A stretch of DNA of 64,000 nucleotides from Trichuris trichiura (lineage: Eukaryota > Nematoda > Enoplea > Trichinellida > Trichuridae): positions 2,232,001 to 2,296,000 of the forward strand of contig JBAJFE010000004.1 in assembly GCA_037903355.1 (NCBI GenBank). The letters are read 5' to 3'. A program made the translations under genes and the position numbers. The notes beneath the pieces were generated by a model. The model was given only the letters and a program-made list of their open reading frames with translations. It ran no database searches and was not told where the DNA came from. Below are positions 11,353-23,929 of this stretch, one piece after another; the stretch's first letter is position 1; each line of letters starts with the position of its first letter.

Positions 11353-12144
11353 TCAGTTGAGAGGCAAACAGAGGCATTTACAACCTCCTCCGGACTTCAG
11401 GAACTCGCTCATATCAACGCCATGGACTTTGAATCCTCGCGCTTCAATGGCTTTTGTGACTTCAGGATTGCCGGACGGCAATATGACGTTGTCATCGATG
11501 ACCACTGCGTTGCAAGCAAATCGATGAGCTTCGTCGGAGGAAACGTCAATGAGTTCCGCGCGGGATTTCAATTCCTTGAATGTCTTCGCACTATGGGCTT
11601 TCGGATACCATATTGCCAGTTTGGGACTCAGTGGTGCGAAGGTTGTATCCAAGTGGTAAAACTGGGCGTCTATCAAACCGACTGTGAGAACGTCCACCTC
11701 GTTGTCGAGCATCAATTTTTTAATTTTCGCATACACAATCTCGTCCGATCGAAAGCCGTGCGAGCCGATCAAGAGATTTCCCAAAAATAGACTGTCGCCT
11801 GCCCCTTCGTAGATTGTATTGTCGGCAAAAACGTCGAAACCATTCTTCCGAAACCAATCGTCAAAGTAGCGTTTTTCGCCTTGCCTTTCCGGGAACATGA
11901 ACTGACTAAGCCATACGTGATTTTTGTATATCAATCCGGCGTTGGCGGTGAACACCATATCTGGCAAACCATTAACTGGCTCGATTGACTTGACCACGGC
12001 CCCGCAGCTTTCGATAGTTCGCTTGAGATTTGTCCATTGTTCCCAAGCAAGTGGTTTATTTACTGGCTTTGTTTTATCCATCCATGGATTTATTTCGTAC
12101 GTTACGTCATAGTAAGTCGGTGGGCACATCAGGATTGTCTTCAT
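11353..12144 (-). CDS. Bacterial-type amidinotransferase-fold hydrolase (dimethylargininase-like), intronless
   Basis: A single uninterrupted 263-aa frame from ATG at 12144 to TGA at 11353-11355 is the only intronless gene here. Motifs of the guanidino-modifying (PF02274-type) superfamily are intact: LPDMVFTANAG (60-70), PERQGE (85-90), EGAGD (113-117), FYHLDT (162-167, with the family His and Asp) and C-terminal GGGCKCLCL (252-260), where Cys257 is the probable nucleophile. Members hydrolyse or transfer amidino groups of arginine derivatives, for example methylated arginine to citrulline. The start (MKTILMCPPTYYDV), VNKPLAWEQW and PERQGE match the bacterial subgroup better than animal DDAH, as I remember both. 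Exact substrate is unknown. Lack of introns amid intron-rich neighbours suggests horizontal acquisition or a retrocopy; the frame is undamaged, so it is probably functional. Confidence 0.85.
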   Translation of the reverse strand: MKTILMCPPTYYDVTYEINPWMDKTKPVNKPLAWEQWTNLKRTIESCGAVVKSIEPVNGLPDMVFTANAGLIYKNHVWLSQFMFPERQGEKRYFDDWFRKNGFDVFADNTIYEGAGDSLFLGNLLIGSHGFRSDEIVYAKIKKLMLDNEVDVLTVGLIDAQFYHLDTTFAPLSPKLAIWYPKAHSAKTFKELKSRAELIDVSSDEAHRFACNAVVIDDNVILPSGNPEVTKAIEARGFKVHGVDMSEFLKSGGGCKCLCLPLN

Positions 12145-12863
12145 TGTTGCGAACAGCAGTTAAATGGTCGGCCAGAATTTCCTGCACAGAAAACCTGTTA
12201 CTCAATGAAGACGAAAGTAGGTAATGTTCATCAGGTCGTTATTTAAAATCGTGGCACGCTTTCTTGCGTATAATGCAAGTCGTTCTAGATAAGTGGCATT
12301 GCCCAGGCAAGAACGTTTTCTAATGAATCCGCGAAATTCAACAGCACACTTAAAGCTGGTAAGAAGTTTGCGTTTCTGATATAAAAGTGCTTTCTACGCT
12401 TTTACCCAATAGTGAAACTTTATTACAGTTTACACGATCGTAAGTCTGTTTAATACAGTAAAAATATAAGCATTGTGAAGACTCTTCACCTGTCGCTTCT
12501 GCGTGCACTTAACCTTTCTAATCATTTATACTTATAGTAATGGAGGAGGGAAATTCGCGTCGCGCTTATCTTCATTTTTCACGTTGAAGTTTAGTCCGCG
12601 GAAACGTCAATAATAAGTGCTGCGGCAGAATGCCGACAGATGTAAAAAAATATTCCCTGAGCTGCCTACGCTTTAAATGCTGTACTTTTCGTGGGCGAAC
12701 TGAACTGAGTTCGAATCCTTCTTGAGGATTTTATCCGAACTATTTCTTAGTTAACATTCGCAGTCAGCTTTTTTCAGGTTCGAGTATCATTGAAGAAAAG
12801 TTGTTTGCTAAAATAAATCGAATTCATATGTTGTTGCGCCCCCATCTTAAAACAGTGTTCAAA

Positions 12864-12896
12864 CAAAACGGGAGCAGCTTAGCTGCTCCCGTTTTG
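12864..12896. repeat. Perfect 33-bp palindrome
   Basis: Two 16-bp arms (CAAAACGGGAGCAGCT and its reverse complement) are separated by one base. The GC-rich stem with flanking A and T runs looks like a bacterial intrinsic terminator. In this eukaryotic context it is more likely a small fold-back or a remnant of one. It lies about 720 bp upstream of the start of the bacterial-type hydrolase gene. Confidence 0.7.
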
Positions 12897-13169
12897 GCCT
12901 TCTCATAAATGAGCTGCAGCGAAAACTTGTATTGACTTTTTAGCTGGCAGCAAAAGCTTAATGCTATTTGCCGAAGTGTGCTCAACATTAAAGGAATGAC
13001 CTCATGCGTTTCGGAGAAGAGAAATGAGAAGCTGCGTTGGGCGCCTCATCGTTAAGCTTTTGGTACGCTCTCGGAAACGCGCTAGAAAAGCTGTGGCCGC
13101 GACTTAATCATAACGACATAAGCTATTCCAATTGACGCACTTATCAAACTCGTATCAGTCGATTCAAGC

Positions 13170-13208
13170 TTGAAGTGAAGCACGTAAATTTTGTGTGCTT
13201 CACTTCAA
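13170..13208. repeat. Short inverted repeat, 14-bp arms
   Basis: TTGAAGTGAAGCAC at 13170-13183 pairs exactly with GTGCTTCACTTCAA at 13195-13208 around an 11-base loop. No gene or target duplication was seen next to it. Confidence 0.65.
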
Positions 13209-15156
13209 TAGCAATGTGACTGTTGCACCAGCGTACACGAACCTCAGCTGACTGCTACTTTTGTTATCCCTTAGACCGGTAGGTTTAGTAAGCCATGTAA
13301 GGGTATTTATCTTTTCAAAGCGGAGTCACCCATGACTCTCATACATATAGAAAGCTAAGCAGTTGCTTACCGAACTTGTGTAGTGCTTCAGTGGATTGCA
13401 GATAACAGTTTCTGCGGCAAAGCGTAAACTGAAGTTAAAAAAATGGCAAAACCAGAAGCAAGCCGAAGGTAGCCTGTACAAAATGCGCAGTTTACCTTGA
13501 GGAGTCCCTTTAGCCTAATTCATTTCAGGCATTTTCCGCTTCCTTCTTTAAATGCAAACAGCGATGAATAGCAAATCAATAAAGGTGCAGAGCAGCGAGC
13601 AAGCTTTATCGAGCTTAATCCGAGTAGTCTTTGTTTGTCTTGCAAATATTGGTATAGCAGGCGGTTGACCTATACCACGAGTAATGTTATCATGGAAGCG
13701 ACAATGAACCTTGCGCGTTTATCCAATCTTCCATTGGTTCGCGATAGAAAGCTTTCCCTAATGGGGCGGGATCAGTCAGACAATGTTGTAACTGTTAGCA
13801 TATTCTGAAACTTTACCAGTTCCTCTTAAGGTGTCAACTATAAACTTACTATGCTAGAGCATTGCACGTGTGCGTATGCATACGGGATTTCCGCAACGAT
13901 TATGCGCAAATGCTTCGACTAAGTCAGAAACCTATTTTTAAAGTAAAGAAAAAGAATGATCGATTGGTGAAGCTGCCATTTCTTTTTTCAGATCAATTCG
14001 ATCGATTCTCAATACTGCTCATTTGTTCGTACAAAGCGTAAGCTCATGGTAAGCTCATAGCTCATTTTGCTACAGAGAAAACGGTATAAGTTACGAGATA
14101 AAATTTCCGAACCAATCTATTTGCATTAGTCCACGCAAAAAGTCCGCAATAGCGTTTTTGGAAAAATTCAAAATTGAAGGTTAATGCCTAAACTTGGAAT
14201 CTTTGTTTTTCCAATCAGTCTAAACTTTTGTCGCTTCGGGTGTTACCATTATTGCGGATTGGAACGAAATGAAATGAACGGTTGCATTTTTTTGCAACTG
14301 GGAAAAAAAAACAAAACGAAACGAAATTGGAAGTACGTAGCAGACGGAAAAATCGATTGTATAGAGAAATCCTATTGCTATCAATCACGCTGTGGAGGTA
14401 ATACGAGCGCTTGCCGTTAAGTAAAGATTAAATTATTAATACGTAAAGCGGAGGAGCACGTTTGAAAGATTGAAATAAATTTGCATATTGACGCTTTGCG
14501 AACTCGATGTATTGAAACAACATGTAAGTATGTTGCAAGGAGATCGCAACGCCTTTGCCATAATGCTAACGACGGGACAAGGTCAATCCTGAAAACGTTT
14601 TTTAATCAATGAATTTGTCCAATCAAAAATAACCAATTCACTCAACCCCTTCAGGAATTAGGTGGATATCAAATCGAAGACTGGAAGTTCATGGTTAAAT
14701 TATGCTATATTGATGCGCGCAATTATACCACATTTACTGAACATAAGAAAACTAAAGTTCTCTGATTGGCTATATTGACTTGAGATGAAACTTCAAGAAA
14801 AACACATTAAATATATAGTGAGCTATGTTTGACTCGCCTTTGCGACCAGTGATGACCTATCTCTGACCAAGCATCCGATACCGCCACGAGGAAGGAGAGA
14901 AAGTTAGTGATTAAGACGAGAAAGCATTTAACCGGCTATGATTGTACCTGACTATCAATAAGTCATCAAAGAATTGTACTTGTGGCGCTGGAAGAAACTT
15001 AACAGTCTCAAAGGTTTTATTTTTTAATTTTCTGGTGAAAAAGTTTTTTTTAATTGCGAATGGGCTTTTGCGCATCTTCAAAAGTGATGTTCACGCTAAT
15101 GACACAAAGTCGTACATTTATTAGTGCAAAAACGGCACCGGGTAAAAAATTTGAAA

Positions 15157-18100
15157 TCATAAAGAATCCTCTTCTTCGGCAAGCAGACTGTTAGTGTCCC
15201 ACAATGATGCGTCGTTCTTAGACGAGATATTCTGTGAGATGTAAACCCTCCGAAACAGAGGGCGAAGCGGATATGACATAAGCAGTTGCTCAGTTATTGT
15301 ATTTAACTTGTTCCTTTCTAAACTGCTTATAAAAGAGCCAATGGCGCTGACCCAGATGGTTATCATGGAATGCAGTTTGGTAATATTGCTAACTGCCATC
15401 AGAGTTGTCACCAAAAGACCTACGCTAAATAAGGTCAAAAAGCCAAGAAGATATATGGACATGAATGATCGCTTTGTGAGAACAATATTCACGTTAACAA
15501 GCTTTCCTTGGTCAACTATTAGCACCTAAAATTTAAGAGGGCTTAAGCTTTTTGCTCGCTGAAGAATAAACAAGAATTTCACCCGCGAGTTTTCAGGAAA
15601 AAGAAGACCATTTACATTGAGCGAATATACTCCAGCAGGGAGTGGCATGTAAAATTCTGATACGCCTTTCATCGCAACAGATAGATTCGAACCAACTCGT
15701 GTTAGGTGCGCATTAACACGATGCAACTTCCCGACATCGTCCAAAATTCGCACCTTAACGCCGGTGAGCAACTGAAAAACGCTGACAGTTCGTATGTGAA
15801 GGTTGTTCGCTGATTTTCAGTTAACCTGAGCGAGAAAACCGGTAAAATACTGCGCATCGGCAAACCAAAAATCTTCGTCAAACTTTCCACAACAGCCAGC
15901 CTGTAACGCGAGATTCAAAAGTAATCTTCTCTTCTCTTTGGATTCAACCTAAAAAATTGCTTTCAACGCGTTAACGCAAGCGCAGCTTTTGTTATGCATA
16001 TACATTTGCTGAAGTTGAAATAAGTGAACGCTTGGACATGGAGCGACTGCTGTTGGAATAGCACTTTTTGTAAATTGGATTTAGAGATTCAAACTTGCCA
16101 GATAATGATCGAAAGAGACGCTGGAAAACCTCATCCGTAAAGAGATTTTCGTTACCTGAAAAATCTTGAGTAAATTAGCAGGTTACTGTAGCAGGCTAAA
16201 CTAGCGTGATTACCTGTAAAAATGCGCGCGAAAGAAAAGCTCCCTCCGCTTAATGTGAATGTGGCGGCTAAAGTATCCACGAACGTCTCGTTGAATGCAT
16301 TCCAGTTATTTATGCTACGTGATTCTTAAAATGAGGAAAGCATCCGCAAGCCGGGCTTAGCAAAGCGGAAAAAATAGCTTACTTCCACCAGAGCAGGGTA
16401 CAAGTTCGTCGAAATGCACGTCGAATATAACAGTGAGATCCAGTGTTCCCTTGAAACATACGAGATAACGACTGAGTAAAAATACGAACCCACTACTACT
16501 TAGGCTGCAAAATTTCACTTTACATATAGTATATAGCCTACCCTTTGAAAATTTTTGGTTAAGGTAGTTCTGCTGGAGCAAATTCTATACAAATGAATAC
16601 ATAATATAGGTCTACAAACTGACTGCGTGCACGTTACCGAACGTTGTACCTGCGTTCCACTAATAGTTTTCTCTGTAACGCAGAGATACTTCAATAAACT
16701 GATAGTCATCTCAAGTCCAATTTCATCCACTGGTAAGAACAGCACTTGGACAGTTCCGGTGCCCAAAGACAAAATTAGTCGACTATTCGAACTAAATGCT
16801 TTGCATATGATTGATTATTTCAGTATGAAAAATGTACCTGAATACTATTCGTGCATTTGAACACGCCGTCTTTAGGTGACTCCATCGTTTGTTTGTTAGT
16901 TCAAGCTGATGATCTTCGGCCAGAGGAACAATGAAGTTCATTTCGACAAAACTATTTTCAGGTAGATATTGCTCCACTTGCGTTGCGCTGCCTTGGTGAG
17001 TCACTTAAACAGCACATTTACAGAATGCGTAAAAGCACTGTAAAATATACGTACTCGTAAGACGATATAGTCCGGGGGGAATTTCAATAATATAAGATTC
17101 ACTCTGAATTGGAAATTCATAAACTTCAGGAGCATACATCTTCTTGCAGGTTAACTTCAAGTCCTTATAAACGCTTTGCGGTATTATTTTGCCGTAAATT
17201 CCTGCAAATAAACGACTTGATTAACGTCAGCAAACATACGCGTCTAAAGATTCCCACCCTGCCAAGAGGATAGCAAAATGTCAGTCAATAATTTTCGAAA
17301 CTGCGGATACACTTTCCGTGAGAATGACAGCTGCGCTGCGGTGCGCTCAGACGAATTAGCACATTCCGCAGCCGCAGTGCCAATGTAAAGCTGAAAAAAA
17401 ATTTTCAAAAACGTCTTTTCAAAACATTGGATACTAATAGAACAAAACTAGCATACCAATGGCCAATTGAATTCCTTTGCGTATTTAACAAAATTTATGC
17501 TGTCCTTTTTGACGTATAGGGACGGACAGCCTAATTCCTTAGCTGCTGTTTCGATGCTATTCATGAGGAGAGCTGTCCCTTTCCATATATGAGGTAAGGT
17601 GCGAAGTAAATCATTGGAGTTACGCAATCTTAAGTTCACCGTTTTCAGCCCAAAAATGTTGCCGTATTGCACTTACGCTTTTTCATAAAAGTTGTCGTCA
17701 AACAAAATCATTAAGTGGATACTAGGATTTGTTTCCCAGTTTTCCAACAGGCTACTGATCTTACTGTAGGCGCTGTTGTGGTTTGAGCCCAAATTATTGT
17801 CAAAAAAGCGAAATATCTCCAGTTCGAAGCGATGGGTGATAGGCAAGCTTTGACTAGTCTCTACAGATGGTAAAGTCAATAAGCGCCTTTTTTTCTCAAA
17901 TACGTACCTGCACATAGGTTTTGCATAAATGCTGATATTAAGTAGCTTCCAACGGAATGTTCACCACTGCGTACATCGGCTATCACTATTCTTTTAGGAA
18001 TGGATTTAGTATTCTTGTTTTCTTCATCAACAAATGCAGAGGTGATACTATACACTTCCGCGCCATCTGTCGAAAAGTTCCGGAAATAGAATCTTCCGTT

Positions 18101-20854
18101 CGAGTACCAGTCACATTGATTTGCTGAGCTTTCCAGGAAATCGGGAAGGTCAGGTTGCTTCATCTTTGCACCATTTGAAACGAAAACCTCTACTTTAGCT
18201 GACTTCCCTTGTGCGGAATTCCAATCCGTAAGGTAGAAGTCGACTCGGGAGGCGGAATGATCCCTGACTAGAACATTCTTCCACGTGCTGCTGTACAGCG
18301 GATGAGAAACAGTGACTGTATACGTTCCCGGAACCAGAAGACGCCAATAGTCACCGTCCTTATTTGAGGTCACATTGTGACTAATGCCATGGACATGAAT
18401 TACTGCATCTTGAACTGGCTTTCCGCTTCGACTCCGTACAAACCCATAAATGCCTCTGTGGACCTACGAATAGATTTGTCAGACATTTTTCAAAGCATGA
18501 AATTGCTGCGGTTCATTTCCACGCAAAGCTTTTGAACTGGATTCATTATAGTCGACATAGCGACGATAAAGTGCAATGGTATTTAAGCAATGTTGCATAC
18601 AAAAAGAAACGGAGCCACACTTTAAGTGTCTGACGAATACAATTTTTTAGGCTGTTATTTGTATTGAATTAAGGCCGTCCTAAAGAAACCTATGCAAAAA
18701 TATTAAAAGTCTAACTTCGGGTAACAAGCGTCTCAGTTTTCATTATATACTCTTTACGGAAGCAGTCTGCGTTACCACTATGAGTATTTAATGAGTGGTA
18801 CGTTCAGGACTCATCTTGTCCCGCTTTCAGCGTCTGTTGACATGTACAGACGATGGAGACGGACGCGATGAGTGCTGAAGGTTTCATCTGATAAATAGAA
18901 CGGGCTGCTTCCGCATGTATGACTAAAATCGGGTAAACCTGTAAATATATCAAAAACTAACCATTTACTAATTGCTGCGACTATAGTAGACCGAACTATG
19001 CCTTCTGATATTCAATAAAGTTTGTATATTAATCTTTGCGTTGATGTCCCGTACCTGATCGATGAACAGCAAAAGGGAATACTTGTGTTCATTCCAGTAC
19101 TTTTGCAGCGTTGAAGCGTACGGATATTTAAAGCAGTTCATCTCGATAGTAACCTCAAAATCATTAGTTCGCAGATAGTTCCAATCTTGCATTCCGCCTA
19201 CAAAACTAGTCCATTGCGGTCAATGAAGATGAGAAAACTTATTCGGTTACCAGACAGCGTATACCAGACTGCTCCGTTTGTCATGCCATTAATAAAAAAA
19301 TCGCCATCTTTTCTTAAGCCGCAACGATATCCGGATACCCACATATCCGTGTGTGCCTAAAGCAGAGTTGTCAGAACATGAACGGGCCGAGTATGACTTT
19401 GAAGTGCTAACATTTCTCCTTCCAAAGGATAAAGTGAATTATGAATTTTCAGATTAAATAACAACAGGCCAATATTGGTGCCTAAATAAATTCAAGAAGC
19501 TCACCCTTGCATAAGCATAGGCGAGCATTTTGAATACGCTCTCGTCAGGAGCGGGGTTGTAAAAAGCTTCTCCCGTTTCCGTGTCATCGTACGGATAGTT
19601 GACAACGGTTGTGCCGGAATGAAGGTTGGCCGACAGGACAAACGGAATACGCCAGCTCCACTTCATGACAGCAGCAGCTTCTGGTTGCAACGGGTCACCA
19701 CAAAACTGAGGAAATCGACATGGAAAGTTTCGATTCAAATCAAAATTTCTTGAGTTGTTTCGACCCACGTAACCTATCCGATCTCCTGAATAGCAAAAAA
19801 AGAAAGGTGAGTGATAGTGACACCCTCTTTCAATCGCTGAGATAACTTCTGGATTACACCATCGAAAAATTTTTGCACTGATAATATGTCACGGCATGGT
19901 AAGGTATTCAAATGAACATTTAGTCGGTGTATACATTAAAAACACAACTACTGACTCACTTATGGTAAATTATTTGTTCATTCATTTATCTGATTTACCA
20001 GTGAGGTTTGTGATTCGCAGGCATGCTGTAAGTAAACTTCAATGCCGTAAAATTCTACAACTGAATGAGGATGAGTGAATTACTAAAATTCACTTAGTAG
20101 TCGCATGGCGTACAAAAGACATGTAAGCTATTAAATCAATTCATATTTTTTGCCTGAAATGAAGGATCTACCTAATACGACGTAAAGGTGGATGAAGCCA
20201 AAGTTGGATTTGAAAAACTGGTTAAAGAAAAGTTTCTATAATGGGTAAAACAACGAACCTTCAACAGCGTTCTCGTATCCATCCGGATTCATGCTGGGTA
20301 ATATATGTATTCTCGTGCTGTTCACCAATCGTGTAATGTACTCATTCGATCCATAGTTTTCGCAGAGGACTTGTATTAAGTAGAGCAAACATTCGCGACC
20401 GAGTACTTCGTTGCCGTGCATATTTCCCACTAGCTTAACTTCAGGCTTACCTAGAAAATTTATAAAACAACTTTAACGGATAGGGAGTCTGCGCGAACCA
20501 GGTTCGTGTCTCCATGGGTTTGTAGAAATCGCAAGCACGAGCAGCTCGCGGCCTTGTACGGATTTTCCAATGGAATACAAATGAGCTATTTGAGAATATG
20601 TGCTGGCGTAAAAGCTCATCCAGCGAACTAAGTCAGGATAATGGTGATGACGGAAGTCGACAGGTTGTTTTAAATTTCCAATCATTTGCTTAGCACCACT
20701 GTGGCTCAAAAACCGCCAATCATTGTACTTTCCGTAAGCAGCGTTGAAGTCCGTATAAGAAGAAGCTGGATATAAAAATTCGTCGGGAAGAGCGGCAGGA
20801 ACAGGCCATGTTTTTGAAAAAGCTATCAGGTTTACAATCAATATGTTCAGCCTC
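15157..20854 (-). CDS. CPD: Carboxypeptidase D-type protein: three peptidase / transthyretin-like units and a membrane anchor
   Basis: Processes C-terminal basic residues in the secretory pathway. Minus-strand exons: 20854-20499, 20450-20259, 19785-19505, 19356-19251, 19197-19055, 18463-17908, 17860-17677, 17628-17457, 17390-17258, 17201-17055, 17003-16838, 16791-16650, 16569-16383, 16324-16214, 16155-16004, 15948-15826, 15771-15583, 15525-15157. Phases agree throughout, giving about 1236 aa (human CPD 1380). Unit 1 is active M14B: zinc ligands GNMHGNE and [26 protein letters not shown] and catalytic Glu in [23 protein letters not shown] begins its transthyretin-like domain. Units 2 and 3 have lost HxxE (unit 2 has RSGE) but keep transthyretin-like domains (exons 10-11 and 17-18). 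Exon 18 has a membrane span ([20 protein letters not shown]) and a tail ending AEEEDSL. Exon 1 codes for a hydrophobic signal-like start without ATG, so a short 5' exon is missing. Poly(A) signal near 15117 (-). Confidence 0.92.
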
Positions 20855-22758
20855 CTTAAAAAAATTAATTAATCAGTGAGAACGGCTGCCAGCAAGCTGA
20901 CCGCACCACATGAGCATGGAGCTCCTGTCATGCTCTTTGTATAAGAAATTGGTCCATTATAGCCGGGTCTACGGAAACCAAGCCCGCCATCAGTTCACGA
21001 GCTTTTCTGAAAAGAAATAGACGACATATGTAATGGAAAAAACTGAGTCGTCAGTTTCCAAACAAGGCACATTCTAAGCAGGCGGCAACAGTTTATTTCA
21101 ACAATGAATTTTCTTTACAATTGTCTTCTTCTCAATCGCTTAACGGGTAGGAAATGCCACTCTTGTCAACTGCTTACCTTTGCCACGTACAGCCAATGCA
21201 TGACAAACGACTTAGGCAAAAAGTACGGAATGGCCGACCGCGTCCATGAATACTTTAATCAAGTGTGCTTTCAAAGCTGAAATGATGTTTTCAGAAGAAA
21301 CATTCAACAAAGGGTCCACGTGAAAACATGGTGCAAAGATACATAAGAAATTTCAGGCTGACAAGAAAGTCAGGTTCCGTTTGGGCGAAAGATCAAAGCA
21401 CTTAGCAATAAATACGAACGTCGAGTTCCTCCAAACCGGTATTTCTCAAACGAGTGACTATGAAAGGTCATCGGTATAGGCTATTGGTGTTTCTACCTTT
21501 ATTACGTTGCACTTTGCGCAAATTTATGAGGCCTGAGTGAACGAGTGTTCGAAACCTCGCCTATGACAGCATGAAAATTTTACTTACGCCAAATAAGCGC
21601 GTCAGGAAGCTACCCAACCGCGAGACATGGTCATAGTTCGCCAGCTCGGTGACATTTGTACAGCCAGAAAACCGGTAGGATAGAAACGAGAGAAAAGGAA
21701 CGACCTGACCCACGCGGCTGCAATGCCGTAGCTATTTAGGTTACTGAATGGCAGTTTTGAAGGGGAGAAAAATGAAGGGGAAAAAATTTTCCTGCCGCGC
21801 GGATAATGCGCACAACTAATCGTAGTGTAAAATTTGATTAACTTTCCAAGCGAGTGAATAAGGTTCCCCATATTGCAAGCAATTGAAAAACTGGACGTCA
21901 GCTAAGAAAAATTGCAAAAGGGTGTAGCGCTTCTGCGCGGCCTGACACACGACGAGCGACGTCAACATTCCCGCCGCTGATGGATTTATTAATGGCTGAA
22001 AACCTGTTGTATGTTTTGTGAAGCCGACGAGAGTGTAATGATAGTTTCGCTTACCGAAGCTTGCGGCCATATCTTAAGTTGTACAGTAGCGAACGACTTA
22101 AAGAAACAACAGCAGCCTACGTGAGAAAGCATAACAGCAATTTGTCATTCTGGCGTGTAACGTGATACAGCTAAAGCATTATATGGAGAAAAGCGTAACT
22201 TTGCTTGTCAACAAATATTTCAGGAATTATCTACACGGATGCTCTCATACTTTTTTACGGGGTTGCATGAAGGCGTACGTTCGTAAAAGTAATATATTTA
22301 CCGCAAAGTTTGGCGAATGACCATTTTCATAAAGGAAAAGAAAAACTTAGCAATTCTCTTTTTTCATGGAAGATGGCATAGCCATGGCTATTTGCAAAGG
22401 CTTGAGGACGCGCAGGCTGACTATTTTGTCAATAAAAATGCATTACTTCGTCCGCGGTGTTCAATGACTCATGCTCTTTGATGTCGTTTACCGGTATACC
22501 TGGCAGAGGTCACTGATGCACGAAAAGATACGCCTTACTCAGAGCGTAGTGGGAAATGTTGATCTTCAATTTAAAAAACAACATACCCCGCGGTAGGCTC
22601 AACTCTGAGTTTAAAATTCTGTCAGCAAAACGATTACGGCAGTCACTGCAGACTGCAACCCTTCCTCGCAACTTCACTTTCAAAAGTAACGCTAAAAAAG
22701 TTGGAAGGCAGCGACCAGCGACTGCTAGCCATTGCTTTTTCACTTTTTCTTGTTTGTG
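20855..22758. other. Intergenic stretch upstream of carboxypeptidase D
   Basis: It probably contains the short first exon and promoter of the carboxypeptidase D gene (minus strand), which I could not place. The remaining open frames are short and show no family motif. Confidence 0.4.
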
Positions 22759-23384
22759 CTTAGCGGCATTTCTTCGCTAAACTAAAATAATTATTTATTA
22801 AGCGAATATGTTGATCTACCGTCTATTCGAGATGCTTTTCTAACCTGAACATCATTTAATATCTTTTTTATTAGTCCCGCGTGTAGCCCTCTGTAATTTG
22901 ATTATTCCGGGGTACTTCTGTGAAATGTTGTACGTGGTAAATGTGACAGAATTTCTGCTCATGGTAAGAGAGAGTTACCCCAGTACTAATGCTAATATCA
23001 TGCATTTAACATTTTCGCACCTTTTGCATTATCAGCATAAGGCTTTCTGAAAAACGACTATGCATTATGCAAGTATAGCATAAGCAATTACAACTTTAAG
23101 GTTGAGAAAAAACAGCGGGTAGGTTCTATAGTTTTTAAAGTCTTTCAAAGCTTAGCCAACTGCATATCTTCATATAAAACATAAAGAGCATAAAGAGCAT
23201 TTAATGCTTTCCATGAAAACTGGAAGTAGTAACTGCTACTGAAAACGCTTTTGCTATGCAGCAAATAAAAAGAATTCAAAGTTAGTCTTCACGGACATCA
23301 TGTTTATGTGAACTTGCCCTACTGAGGCGTTAAACAAACCTACTTTTCCAATTGTTACAGTAGGAAGACGTTTTGCGATAGGAA
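22759..23384 (+). repeat. Left copy of an inverted repeat of about 620 bp flanking the RPA2 locus
   Basis: This block begins CTTAGCGGCATTTCTTCGC and ends near GCGATAGGAA. Its reverse complement recurs at 27412-28028 with only scattered differences and small indels. Similarity stops sharply at both ends. It encodes no protein. It could be a non-autonomous transposon present twice, or the terminal repeat of a larger element. Confidence 0.85.
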
Positions 23385-23929
23385 GATAATGTTATGTAAA
23401 ATCCTTGCAAAACGCTTTATTTTCAAAAAGCAGGAAGTCTATATACTCTTAGCATTACAAAATAGTTCTTAACTCAACGAAGAATGGCGCTGCCTTAAGG
23501 TTTTTCAACCCAGCGCTTTTGCATTCGCTGTTACATATTATGCCGACAGCTTTTATTGCTCTGCTGACATATGTCGACTTAAATAGCAACGAAGGAAATC
23601 GTAGCATGTACAAGAGCCCGGACTTCAAGAAACAATGGGGTTATAGGAAGAAATAAACTGTGTGGAGCATTAGTATTCACTTGAACTTATTTGGTGTTGG
23701 GAATTTCTCTGGGCAGCAAATTATTTATTAGTATTAACAAAGCAAAAAGCAGCAAGCGAAAGGTACCAAGACAACCGTACACAGTATACGTATTTTGAAA
23801 GCACAGGCAGAGGGATGACGATGCGATTCTTCTTACAATTCGCCATTTCACAGAGTCGTTCCAGTGAGCCTAGCGCACTCGTGCAACTGCGCTGCAGTAT
23901 TATTTTCGTTTGCTACTTGTTTGATGCTT
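23385..23929. other. Stretch between left inverted repeat and copia relic
   Basis: AT-rich sequence with many stops in all frames. It could be decayed flanking sequence of the copia-like element, but nothing in it is recognisable. Confidence 0.4.

Larger units (their letters stand above)
12145..15156. other. Intergenic stretch without a recognisable gene
   Basis: No open frame with family similarity or consistent splice structure was found. The stretch lies between the starts and ends of two minus-strand genes and holds two short perfect palindromes (12864-12896 and 13170-13208). An AATAAA on the minus strand at about 15117-15122 probably serves the carboxypeptidase D gene. Confidence 0.5.

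Noticed and set aside
11326..11790. Plus-strand 154-residue open frame
   Set aside because: It is antisense to the dimethylargininase-like gene, which has clear catalytic motifs.
12700..12730. tRNA B-box-like GTTCGAATCC
   Set aside because: No matching A box, acceptor stem or anticodon arm could be folded around it.
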